This document shows, one piece after another, positions 1 to 9,977 of a stretch of DNA of 64,000 nt. The stretch is from NCBI GenBank assembly GCA_023627715.1, contig JAMAHW010000048.1, positions 186,001 through 250,000 of the forward strand. The letters are read 5' to 3'. The DNA is from Periconia sp. R9002 (Eukaryota > Ascomycota > Dothideomycetes > Pleosporales > Periconiaceae). The first letter of the stretch is position 1, and every line of letters starts with the position of its first letter. The position numbers were made by a program, and so were the translations under genes. The notes beneath the pieces are model-generated. The model saw only the letters and a program-made list of their open reading frames with translations, was not told where the DNA came from and ran no database searches.

Positions 1-506
1 ATCTCAAGAATAGTCCGAGCCTGGGATGTCAATCACATCAACTCGGATATTTTAGATATCTGATTAGCTTCGAAACATACAAATTCCATGGTAGCGACTT
101 CAGACGCAGTTGACTTGAAGGGTACTCCAGTAATTGAGTATGGTATACGCGCAATTGCAGTGGCGCCATTGTCCATTACAAGCCGGAATATCTTGTTGGA
201 TCCGCCTTCCACAAGTTTTTCGATTGACATGCAGGCCTGCGCGCCAATGCCCGCAGCCGCCGCTCTCTTGAGCGCCGATACATTAAAGCGCTTGTACCGT
301 TGTTTAAGCCGAGTCTCTTCATCCCATACCCAGCGCTCACTGGTGTATCTGTAAAATTCTTCGTGATCACTGCTATTATCTGTAGAAATTTTCCTTGAAA
401 AATGTTGGGAGGATTGACGCGATAGTGAGGCACGGTTATTCAAATGGAGGCCCTTGTATTTGGAAACAGTGCCAATCCATCGGGTAGGATTTTGAAAAGA
501 GGCCAT
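1..506 (-). CDS. AIM9-like phosphotransferase (APH fold), 3' part cut off by window edge
   Basis: Exon 1 runs 506 to 81 and exon 2 starts at 20 and leaves the window; a 60-nt GT..AG intron lies at 21-80. Exon 1 ends ...SEVATMEF and exon 2 resumes ARTILEI, the usual order in fungal aminoglycoside-phosphotransferase-like proteins related to yeast AIM9. The family blocks EEFYRYTSERWVWDEE, KLVEGGSNKIFRLVMDNG (kinase glycine-rich loop equivalent) and AIARIPY (ATP-binding region equivalent) are visible. The first ~40 residues are rich in Arg, Ser and Lys, as in mitochondrial presequences, which fits AIM9 proteins but is inference. The substrate is unknown. Only the N-terminal lobe is in view, so whether the catalytic loop is intact cannot be judged. 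Confidence 0.85.
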
Positions 507-872
507 GGTACATCACATCTACAACAGAATAGTCCGCTGCATTGAGAAGTAGAGGTGGGCGGCCCGCATGTCGGTGTTGTTACGCTGTCGTTGTGTTGCA
601 CGGCAGGAGTGTGCACGGATCCTGGGCGGCTGGCTATGCACTAACTAGGCAACCATTATTGCCTGTTCCACCACTCGTTTGATGCGATTTCACACACACG
701 AGCTGAGACCATGCATTTATTAAACGCATATTAGGAAGACTTTCTTTTAGCCTAGGCTAACAGGAGAGCAAAAGTAATTTTAAAAAAGTAACAAAGTAGA
801 AAAGTTCAACGTTCTGGTTTTCAAATAATTCAAGTACTACTTGCTACCTATTGCTAGTGGAATATCAATGCA
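507..872. other. Intergenic, AT-rich; presumed promoter of the AIM9-like gene
   Basis: No coding potential seen on either strand. A perfect 14-bp palindrome (ttagcctaggctaa) lies at 747-760, followed by an A/T-rich stretch. The 5' leader of the AIM9-like gene must lie here. Confidence 0.5.
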
Positions 873-1320
873 TTAAAATAAATCTAGTAATTGAATTATA
901 TCGTTCCAAAGCTCAGTGGAGATGTGAAACGTCGGATATAGAGTTGTCTGTATTGAAACACCACGATCTATAGGAATTTCCGGCTCCAGCAGTAGCCGCA
1001 GCACCGACTCGTTTTCCCGCTTGACACGTTCCAGCAAAGCGCTTCCTGGTTTGATACTATGTATCGTGCTATATTCAAGGAGAAGTCCTACATTGTTGAT
1101 GTTTCCCCACCTACAGCCGCCTCGAGTGACCAGGAACCAACTTTTGTCCCATTTTCGAGAAAATATGTCATGACATCTGTGTGCCCACCAGCTCCAGCTT
1201 GACTAGTGAGTGTACTGTACCCGTGTGCGTTGTCTTCCGTCTAATTCCAATCCTTTGGCAAAGCTCCAAGCTGAATCAAGTGCCCCATCATGGCTTCAAA
1301 GTCTTTCGATGCAGAACTTT
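873..1320 (-). pseudogene. Decayed ankyrin-repeat gene fragment (C-terminal part)
   Basis: On the minus strand two frames together read as ankyrin-type repeats. One frame gives SSASKDFEAMMGHLIQLGALP, a TAG stop at 1241-1243, then TEDNAHGYSTLTSQAGAGGH, TDVMTYFLENGTKVGSWSLE and AAVGG. At about 1100-1110, in a G-run, the similarity moves to another frame: NINNVGLLLEYSTIHS, GSALLERVKRENESVLRLLL, and on to a natural TAA at 873-875. The helix-loop-helix pattern (LL..G/Y..I...GSALL.A...) is typical of fungal ankyrin proteins. An in-frame stop plus a frameshift mark it as a relic. The TAG could derive from CAG by a C-to-T change, but one site does not prove RIP. No 5' part was recognised upstream. 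Confidence 0.6.
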
Positions 1321-1895
1321 AAAACTTCAGCTAGTTCCTAGTTCATAGGCGAAGCCATTGTAAGTATACTTTGCACTTGGCATCAATATATGTTGTATAG
1401 AACGATTTGTAGCAACCCGTGTTAGAAATGAACAGTACAAACCATCTTGTTAATCTGAATTGAAAGAAAATATCATTGATCACCATACAGTAAAGTTGGA
1501 GAATCTTATACTCGGGTAATGAATTTGTTTTGGTACGTTGTTGGGTATTTCCTGAAAGTACAGATAAAGGCGCAAGGTCAACAACTGCAACGAAAAGAGA
1601 AAACCTACGAAAGGGTATATGATAAGAGATAGTTATCCGGTGGGACATCGTCGCCGCATGGCGTAGTGGGTCTCTATCTCATTGGGTGACATTTCTCAGA
1701 TAGTAATTCCCAGGCTACGGTCCCATGCAAAGCAGTTTACGAATATTCATATAGATGTTATACACCCTTGCGAGCATTGACCCCACATCCCCACCTAATG
1801 CAGCTATATGACTTGAACGTGGTCCAGCGCATGCGACAACATTGGAATTTCGTAAAATACTCTCTTCATTGTGAAAGATTTCAGAACCAGCGATT
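1321..1895. other. Intergenic between ankyrin relic and DUF1996 gene
   Basis: Open stretches occur on the minus strand, but their translations match no family I know. The 5' part of the decayed ankyrin gene may once have been here. The 3' part should hold the promoter and leader of the DUF1996 gene. Confidence 0.4.
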
Positions 1896-3247
1896 ATGTT
1901 GGGGAAAACGTTCATCTTTGGCGTGCTAGCTCCTACCGCGCATGCTCTACTTCGTTTCTCATGCTCCCAGTTGGTTGTGGAACGTTCAGATCCTCTGGTC
2001 AATCCAGGTGTTTTACAGTCACCTCATGTCCATCAGATTATTGGTGGGTTCTTTGGTCCAGTGAGGAGTAATTGATGTTTTTATCTAAGTCATTCAAGGC
2101 GGTAATGCGTTCAACACCACCATGGATCCAGATATTGCGCCAGCAGATCAAGCTACATGTACAACATGCACCTTCGCAGAGGACTTCAGGTACTTGAACT
2201 ATTTAAATAGAGGCTGATTAAAAAGACAAAAGATATCTGACTATTTCAAGCAACTATTGGACCGCAGTGCTCTACTTCCGAGCTCGGAATGGAACTTTTA
2301 AACGCGTACCGCAGAAAGGCAACGTAAATTTTGAGGCAAGCAACGGAGGCACGACAGTGTACTATATTCCGACGATCTCAAATGGGCCATCCAAAGGTGC
2401 TGTGACGGCTTTCAAGAAGGGATTCCGGATGATAGTCGGTAGGCGACCTGCTTCTACTAGCAGTCCCCATTAAATAATGTGTCTTGTACTAAACCAATCC
2501 GTAGGCAACCCAACCTACCGAACCGAAGCGCAAGCCAAACAGTTTCGTCAACTTACATATACCTGCCTGCAAAACATGAACACCCGCACCAACGAAACGC
2601 TGGAATTTCCCAAGAAACCTTGTCCCGCCGGGTTGATGGTGAATGTTCGATTTCCCACGTGCTGGGATGGGAAGAATTTGGATAGTCCGGATCACATGAG
2701 CCATGTTGCTTATCGTAAGCTGTGCACTGTAAAGACCTGGGGGATGGTACTGATGCTTAGCAGCAAGCTCCGGGACCTTCGAAACGAACGGACCGTGTCC
2801 GAGCACACATCCTGTCAAACTGCCCCAACTGTTCTTCGAGACGATTTTCGCGACGGAGAAGTTTGCGGATCAGAGCTTGTGGCCGACCGATGGTAGTCAG
2901 CCTTTTGTTTGGTCGTTTGGTGATTCGTGAGTTTAGATCCAGTTTTTATCTTTATGCTGGGGAGACAATGCTGATAAGGTTATAGAACCGGATATGGAAA
3001 TCATGGTGACTATGTTCGTATTCATCAACTCCAACGTTGAGTCTTGTTTTGACTGACAGGGTCTTAGGTCTTTGGATGGAAGGGTGATGCGTTGCAGAGG
3101 GTCATGGATTCGAACTGTTACATCAATTGCCCGGAGATCAAGTCACAAACTATTGCTAAGGGGAATGAGTGTACACAATCTCAGAAAGTCGCGGAAGATG
3201 TAGACGGATGGCTGACGGAACTTCCGGGAGGTATGCCTATGTCTTAA
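1896..3247 (+). CDS. Secreted DUF1996 family protein
   Basis: Seven exons: 1896-2043, 2099-2189, 2251-2438, 2505-2714, 2761-2926, 2986-3013, 3068-3247, joining to 336 aa. A signal peptide is visible (MLGKTFIFGVLAPTAHA), then the DUF1996 hallmarks in order: ERSDPLVNPG, SPHVHQIIGGNAFNTTM, CTTCTFAEDFSNYWTAVLYF, VPQKGN, TVYYIPT, AFKKGFRMIVGNPTYRT, DFR-type blocks, PAGLMVNVRFPTCWDGKNLD, SPDHMSHVAYP, PCPSTHPVKLPQLFFETIF, DGSQPFVWSFGDSTGYGNHG, WKGDALQRVMDSNCYINCP and QKVAEDVDGWLTELPGG. Cys and His/Asp residues of the family are kept. DUF1996 proteins are extracellular with no settled activity; a wall or polysaccharide role is often proposed. All phases agree, so the gene looks intact despite being broken up by short introns. 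The 28-nt exon is the least certain boundary. Confidence 0.92.
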
Positions 3248-3570
3248 TGAATTAAAGAGATAGTGGGTTTATCGATGAATGCGAAATTGAGGTGGCAAAA
3301 ATTTTATGCGTCTTTATCTGAGGTCGAACACGGTTCTAGACATTAATGAACAAACTTGGTGCGAAATGTTGAAGGCCACTAATGTTATGCACATGAACAC
3401 ATCAGTAAATGGTATTGGTAATATACTAGTTACGAGGGTTACGAGGGTTACGAGGTCTAGAGGTAATTTTCACATATACTGAAAAATTGAGCCAGATCTA
3501 CTATACTAAGAACATACTCGAGAATCCCTATCACAACCAATCGTTTCAACACTCAACCAACCACCCCTCC
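3248..3570. other. 3' region between convergent DUF1996 and chitin-binding genes
   Basis: Contains three near-perfect tandem copies of a 9-mer (ttacgaggg) at about 3430-3455. Otherwise it should hold the two facing 3' UTRs; no gene seen. Confidence 0.5.
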
Positions 3571-4330
3571 TCAGTCCTCATCGCACTCACCCCAGTTAGG
3601 CTGGCACCAATTCTCCGCGCCACAATAGTCCTCCTCCGTGCCACAAAAGTTGCTACCGGAGCAGCAAAGCCCATCGGCGCACTTTTTGTTCACAATGGGA
3701 CCACACTCGCCTCCTTCATCACTCACACCAGCACCTTCGGTCGGCTGCGGGGGCTTAGGTTCAGAATCGCATTTTCCGAAGCCGGCCTGGCATCCATCGC
3801 CGCAGTAGAGACTCTGGTCTTGGAGGTCGTTCTTGGGCCCACAGTGACCGGCCGATGAGCAGCAGCGGTAGAAGTACCCATTGGCTCCGGCACCGGGACA
3901 TGTTACACCGCCCTCTGCGGCGCCGCAGACGTCGATCTCGGGCACCGCACTGGCGAACACAGGTTGGGAGGAGGCAGAAGTTGATAGAGCGGAGGCCGAT
4001 TGGGAGGACGTTGGTTGGGTGGTCGTAGTGATGAGAGTTTTGGCGGGAGTGGAGCACGAAGAACCGAGTCCGGAGAAGGACTTTAGGCAATTCGCAGGGT
4101 TGCAGTGGTCGGGTGTGGTGTCACACTGTAATGAACGTGGCATTAGAAAGGTGTGCTTGATAGAGAGTCCTTCTGGGTTTTCAGGGGGGGTTCTTCGGAG
4201 TTGAACGTACCCATCCGTATTGGCTACAGCATTTTCCAGCATCGCAGACTTTGTTTTGGTGTTGAGGCCCGCAGTTCTGAGCCAAGGCGGCGGAGGCCAG
4301 CGAGAGTGTAGCGACGATGGAGAAACGCAT
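3571..4330 (-). CDS. Secreted protein with three hevein-type chitin-binding (CBM18) domains
   Basis: Exon 1 is 4330-4211, exon 2 is 4125-3571, with an 85-nt phase-0 intron between; the product is 224 aa. A signal peptide (MRFSIVATLSLASAALA) precedes three Cys-rich chitin-binding type-1 modules. Module 1 is about residues 19-64 (CCSQYGWCDTTPDHC). Module 2 is about 106-159 (RCCSSAGHCG..YCGDGCQAGFGKC). Module 3 is about 180-221 (CCSGSNFCGTEEDYCG..W). A Ser/Thr linker (65-105) and a Pro-rich linker (160-179) separate them. No catalytic domain follows, so it probably only binds chitin or wall GlcNAc polymers outside the cell, either protecting the wall or hiding chitin fragments; the second role is inference. 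A longer open frame reaching past 4600 exists only because the intron and leader lack stops; the signal peptide picks the start at 4330. A TATA box sits close upstream. Confidence 0.93.
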
Positions 4331-6494
4331 GGTAATCGATGAGATGTTGCTGTATGTTCCTTTTTGATAACGATCGAAATTTCTAAAGTATATAACACTT
4401 CCTGGAATAGCAAAGTATGAATTACAGTTTCGACCCCACCAAAATCGAAACCCCACAAAATTAAGAACGAACGAAGAACGGTGAGTGAGTAAGGAGAGAG
4501 AAAGAAAAAAGAAGAAGCGAAAGAAGAACCACGAGGCAACGCAAAGTCTTTATGTATCGAACTCAAAAACTCGATCCGTTCAATCTCAAAGCACGCCTGC
4601 CCGCATGCATCGCTCGAGCCCACCGCGCATTATTGCAACCAGCCACCGTCATCGCTGATCACTCAACCCTTTTCTCCAATTTTCCGAATTTCTAGAAGAA
4701 AAGTGGCTCGGTGAACTCAAAACAAGTTTCGCCGAACGGAGGGCAAAGCGCTGGTAGGGCTAGTAGCTCCACGGGTAGGGAAATCCCTGGTCCCGGAGAA
4801 AAAGAAGCGTTGAAATTCTAGGGCGAAGAATAAATATAGTTATGCCGCGAGGTAGTTACCTAATCTGCGACGAGGCGAGTGAGGAGGAACAAGGACACGT
4901 TTTTTTATTGGATTACGCGACAAAGTTTTGGATGGAAATGTTATTGAGTCTAGACCAGAGTGAAGGGAAAGGGAGAACAAACTCAAACACATTCCTTCCT
5001 CTCTCTCCAACCACATAACAAAAGACCCAAACAGGCGTGGAAGTAAAAAACTATAACCATCCTCGTGTACCTGTTACAGCGCTACACGACCTCGGGATAT
5101 TTAGCGGCGGCACGTGCAGACCTTTATTTTCGTCTCAATACTCACTACGATGTTAGGTGGAGTGAGTAATCAATGAATGAATGAATCGCATAGTCGACCG
5201 TTGACTAATGAGTTGTATGGATGCGGGTCAAAAGGGTGCCAATTTTAGATTGAGAGATTGGTTTGTAGCAGGTATTGGGCTATGTAAGCATGTCACTAAC
5301 CTACCTAGGTAACTAGCGCTAGTCTAAACATCTTGAGCCTCCAGCAAGGCAACCGAGATGTTTCTTCAAAAGTATCAATATATCCAGGATCAATTTGTCA
5401 GACACAGTGACGTGCAAGTGCGAGAGCAAAGAGTCAATAGCAGACTTCTTCTTTGCATGTAGGCGATGGGCGCAGCGAAGAACACAACTAAGACAGCAGC
5501 ACGATCAGTGATTCGGAGAGCTCGCGGTGCTCTCGTATGCACTAGGAGGATAGTCGAGCAAGCAAGTTGAACGGAATATCGACGGACCGATGGAAGTTAG
5601 AGATAGTAGTAGTGAAGGTTGCGATCGAGTTTGCGAAAGGTTTTGGATAAAGAACCCTCAGTCTACATCAATTGATTTTATATGGAACCCAGACTGAGCG
5701 ATACCGTCATTTCCCAGCTATAAGGAACACACCAAAATCTGACATCTATCTGACTATAGTAGTATCCTACCCAACTAGAGTAATCTTATAGCCGTGTAAG
5801 ACAGGAATCTGGTATGTGCTGAGTCCCTAATGCTGAGAAGTTACCGCATACTGATTCCATACTGATTCCACCTGCTCTCGCACCCGAGCGATTAAAAGCT
5901 GCTGTTCAAGTCTCTGCATAACGAGACACTCGCACGAGAAGTCAATCAGGCAAGCAATTGTACGTGTACAAGTGGCGTTGCGACGCCAAGGTAACCAAGT
6001 TAGACGTCTCCGCCCCCATTCCACCCAAACTAGCGGGTACTACTTGATCTGGATGGTTCATGGGAGTGGTAGGTAGGCAGCGCAGAACGTCATATCGTGC
6101 GATTTTAACCAATAGGTACTATAATGGGGCTTCTAATAGTAAGCCGATAGTGATATTTGACCAATCAGGGAGATATTGGGCTAATTGTTAGGCTAACATT
6201 GAACCTACCGCAGAGTTATGCAAGAATTGAAAGTACGGACATTCCAGTGCTCATAATTAATACTAGTTGTCTCGATGATCGTCCGTCGACCTCAACTTTT
6301 CTCCCGCATCCTCCTCGTTTAGTATGATCTCCTCGTTTAGTATTATGGAAGTGGTGGGCCTGGTGGCGTAGTTGACTGCTGGGAGGGGCCAAATTTGTGT
6401 AAAGGGACAGACAGCGTGATATATTACTTCAAAAGCGTGAGCTCTACCCCAACTCAGCCGAAAAAAGCATTCAGCATTGTCAATTCACTGCATC
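4331..6494. other. 2.2-kb divergent intergenic region without a supported gene
   Basis: Lies between the divergent chitin-binding (-) and TAP peptidase (+) genes and presumably holds both promoters. It has short runs such as aatgaatgaatgaatc near 5172, a repeated cctcgtttagtat near 6316-6345, and a cctaggtaac segment near 5306. Open frames here are short and match nothing known. No tRNA-like fold or transposon ends noticed. Confidence 0.5.
4387..4396 (-). promoter_or_regulatory. Probable TATA box of the chitin-binding protein gene
   Basis: The minus strand reads gttatatactt, about 60 nt upstream of the ATG at 4330, implying a short leader. It is a motif match with sensible spacing only. Confidence 0.45.
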
Positions 6495-8297
6495 ATGTTC
6501 AGCAAACTTCAGTTTTTATTAGCGCTTTCTCCGATTGCCTTAGCTTCACCTCTGTTGTCGCGCGCAACCAACTCAACAGATTGGAGCAAAATCCCTTCTT
6601 CCCCGTCTCTCTCCTGGACACCATGCTACACAAACTTCACCTGCGCAAAGCTTCAAGTCCCTCTGGACTATGATGATCCGTCCGTCGGTACCGTCGACAT
6701 CGCTTTCGTGAGATGGCAGACCCCAAACCAACCTGCGATGGGGGATATCATACTCAACCCCGGTGGGCCAGGAATATCTGGTGTCGATTACTTGTTGGAC
6801 AGTAAGGACAGGTTGGCCGGTCTTCTGGGAACTGGCTATAACCTCGTTGGCATGGATCCCCGGGGGGTCAAAAACAGCGGACCTAATACCGACTGCTTTG
6901 CGGGCGAGCCTTTGACAAGGGAGTACTGGAGCGGCAAATTGAACGTCAACTATGATCCATCGAGCGACCGGGAGCTCCTCAATCATTGGACTGACGCGGG
7001 AGGTTAGTATATCCCAAGTACACAATCGCATGATGAGATCAATACCCACTGAATCATGTCTGGTTCGATTTTACTGACTATTTCCTGCGACTTTAGGCTA
7101 CGGAGACTGGTGCGCGCAGAAACTGAATCACACAGCGCGCTTCGCCAATACTCCCGCGACGGCTAGAGACATGTTGACGTACATCGAAGCCTCAGCCGAC
7201 AAATGTGGTAAAACAAAGGCTGATGCTAAGCTGAATTACGTCGGTACTTCTTACGGATCTACACTCGGTACCACCTTCGCCAGTCTTTTCCCAGAGAGAG
7301 TCGGAAGAATGATTATAAATGGTGTCGTTGACGTTGAGGAACATTACGACGGCTCATGGATGCGCAATCTGCGGCAAGCAGACGCGACGATTGCTAGATT
7401 CTTTGAGCTGTGTTACGAGGCAGGTCCAGCCTGTGCATTCTTCCGAAACGACACCAGTGCAGCGAATATGCAAAAACGATTCGACACATTGATAGAAAAT
7501 ATGAAACGAGCGCCCATCTCCGTATCCGATCCTCGATTCGTCCAATTTCCAACCGTTATAACGTGGGTGGACATGATGTACGGAGTCCTAAACGCCGTCT
7601 ACGACCCAGCCGCTTCCTTTCCTACCCTTGCTGGCGTCCTAGCCCAGCTCGAACAGCGGAATGCGACATCAATGATTAAGCTCACATCAGAGGTTTTGAA
7701 CATCCCCAAAGGTGTTATGCCACCTTCTGCACCACAAAAAGAATACGATCAGGACCAGGCAAAATGGATTATTGCTTGCAACGACCAGCACGGTCGCTAC
7801 AACATCAGCAGCCTCGAGAAGATGCAGCAATACGTTTCCGATTTGGGGAGCGTGAGCCATTATCTTGGGGGTATCTGGTCAGCAGCGGTCACCGTGAACT
7901 GCTGGAAGCACGCGTTTGTGCCACCTAAGAGCCAGATATTTTCAGGTAAACGCTCCATAACAAAATGTATTTGATATTGATCGAGACTAACTTGCGGAAA
8001 GGCTTCAAGGAAACGCGAACGGCAAATCCCATCCTTTTCGCTGATAACACGATCGACCCAATCTCCTCCTTTGCCGACAAAATGGCAAGTTTCTACCCTG
8101 GTTCCGTGGTTTTGAAGCAAAAGGCAGTGGGTCACGGGCTCAGTGTGGCTGTGTCCAACTGCACTATAGGGCACGTTAGGAATTTCCTGAACACTGGTAA
8201 GCTCCCTCCAGCGGGCACTCTTTGTGATATCCAGAATCCGAATCCGTTTTTGGATGGGGTCTCGGAAGGTGGAAATGGTGGAAGTGGGAGTGTCTAG
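6495..8297 (+). CDS. Secreted TAP-like serine peptidase (alpha/beta hydrolase, S33)
   Basis: Three exons, 6495-7002, 7097-7945 and 8002-8297, give 550 aa. Signal peptide MFSKLQFLLALSPIALA is followed by the family N-terminus W-x-x-C...FTCAKLQVPLDYDDP. The oxyanion block NPGGPGISGVD and GYNLVGMDPRGV are present. The nucleophile elbow is GTSYGS (Ser near residue 220); the acid is probably in FADNTIDPIS and the His in VGHGLS. The C-terminal TAP-like block (ANPILFADNTIDPISSFADK) is intact. Members remove tri- or dipeptides, or hydrolyse esters, outside the cell; the exact substrate cannot be told. The ATG at 6495 is chosen because it alone starts directly at the signal peptide. The Gly/Ser tail (GGNGGSGSV) after the last Cys looks like a short disordered end. 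Confidence 0.93.
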
Positions 8298-9145
8298 CGA
8301 CGTGCAGTTCCTTTTGCCGTTTTGACTATGTATACATGTAATTTAATTACCTTTAATCCATCAATTGCACTTATTCACACGAGAAGAAACCCGCAACTTC
8401 GCCCAGACTACCCAACACCGTTTCAACTCGAGCGCAGGCAAGCCTTTCCCCTAAAATTCTCCGATCCGAGTTCCTGTGCAAGATTTCAAAAAGGAAAAAG
8501 AAATAATTAAGCTTTCTTCACCTAGTTAAAGCCGCAGCCACGTGCCGTGCCACGCCACTCCGCTCCACTTGACTGAAACATCTGCATTAACCACCACCAA
8601 TTTGATAACTCCATGCATAAGAAAACTACGAAGAAACTTTTTACACATCGCTTTAGAAGTACCAATGGCTTTAGAGGTAAAAAAAAAAGCGACCAAAAAA
8701 CTAAACAACACAAAAGGACATGCCCATCCTTACATGTACGTACAAAAATCCGCACAAAAAGAAGACGTAAAAACAGTACCTGCAACTCGGTAACGTTCAT
8801 GCTCAAGTGACTAAATACATAGATAGACAGCTTCTATGTATAATCCAGGACGGCTGACCGCCAAGCAATGTAGGTCCGACTCCAACCGCAACCTCCAAAC
8901 CTCACCAACACCACGCCAACACCAAACCACACGCTTCTTCCCCTTGCATAGAGAAAAATGCTTATTGATTAATCCGCGTGTATACCAACCAAGAATCATA
9001 AAATAAATCTCGGTTTAGTTTTTTTTTTTTTTTTTTTGGGTGCGTGTAAAACGAAACAGCACCGCATCACTCAAGCATCCCTTATCCCTTCGCCGCACCA
9101 TCTATCCACACGAGAAACAAAAGAAGAAAGATAGTGGAATTGAAG
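8298..9145. other. Intergenic with a 19-nt T run
   Basis: No gene seen. Contains a poly-T tract at 9019-9037 and A-rich stretches. It should include the 3' UTR of the TAP peptidase and the promoter of the next plus-strand gene. Confidence 0.5.
9019..9037. repeat. Poly-T homopolymer (19 T)
   Basis: Nineteen consecutive T about 110 nt upstream of the SRPBCC gene start. Such T tracts can keep fungal promoters free of nucleosomes; length may be affected by sequencing error. Confidence 0.8.
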
Positions 9146-9792
9146 ATGGGCCAAGCACACACAATAATAACCTCCATCGAGATCGCCGCCAAGCCATCGA
9201 CGGTGCGTCATGTAGTACGTCCCTACCTCCTTCCACCCCCATCTCCCCCCTATCCCACCCAAAAACCCACCTCCACAAAACACCAACTAAAGGAGAAAGT
9301 TCCTAAACTTCCCATCCTACCCAAACTGGACCCAGCGCTGGACCCTCACTCCGCTCACCCCACCCGACCGCTCCCCTTCCGAGCTCCAACCATCCGACAC
9401 GATAAAGGTGGATATGAAAGGCACCATATTCCGACCTACCATCCTCGTACGTCCTTAACCTCCTCTCCCATCCCATCCACCCTCCACCCTTCTCCCCCTC
9501 GCCCCTCGCTAAACCTCGACGACAGGAAAACACCCCCACGAAATTCACATGGCACGGCTCCCTCTACGGCCTCTTCGACGGCAAACATTCGTTTTGCTTC
9601 GAAGAGAGCAAGGTCACGCCGGGTGGGACGACGTTTGTGAATCGCGAGGAGTTTACGGGGTTATTGACGTGGTTTGTGCGCGAGGGGTCGAGTGGGGGGG
9701 TAAAGACGAGGGAGGGGTTTGAGGCGTTTTGTGCGGAGGTGAGGGGGGAGGCTGAGAGGGTGGAGAGGGAGGGGGAGGCGGTGGTGGATTGA
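9146..9792 (+). CDS. SRPBCC (START-like) domain small protein
   Basis: Three exons, 9146-9214, 9300-9446 and 9526-9792, all phase 0, give 160 aa. The reading MGQAHTIITSIEIAAKPSTV then RHV|FLNFPSYPNWTQRW resembles the beta-alpha start of SRPBCC/polyketide-cyclase-like proteins (INAPxxxVxxVFLDFxxxPxW). Later blocks are IKVDMKGTIFRPTIL, FTWHGSLYGLFDGKHSFCFE, GGTTFVNREEFTGLL and an acidic helix at the C-terminus. The fold forms a hydrophobic cavity that binds lipids or small ligands; in fungi this group has no assigned reaction. No signal peptide, so cytosolic. It is convergent with a P450, 185 nt away tail to tail; this alone is not evidence of joint function. GC composition and strong third-position G bias in exon 3 differ from exon 1. 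Confidence 0.85.
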
Positions 9793-9977
9793 TGTATGTG
9801 GGGGATTTGTTCTTGGGGGGTTTGGGAGTTGATTTGGTTGGTATGGTTTGTGTATTAGGTATTAGGATTATGTATGTAGCTTGTGATGTTTTGAGTCTAG
9901 GAACCTTTGGGTATGGGTATAGATTTCCCTTTTTTGGTTTTTCAGCATTCGTTTTAAAAAGATGGAAATGCCATCCA

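Noticed and set aside
1343..2002. Minus-strand frames of ~100 codons between the ankyrin relic and DUF1996 gene
   Set aside because: No similarity recognised; part overlaps the DUF1996 first exon, which is well supported on the plus strand.
3571..4623. 350-aa reading of the chitin-binding gene from an upstream start
   Set aside because: It translates the leader and the intron, and misses the signal peptide and the first chitin-binding module, which splicing restores.
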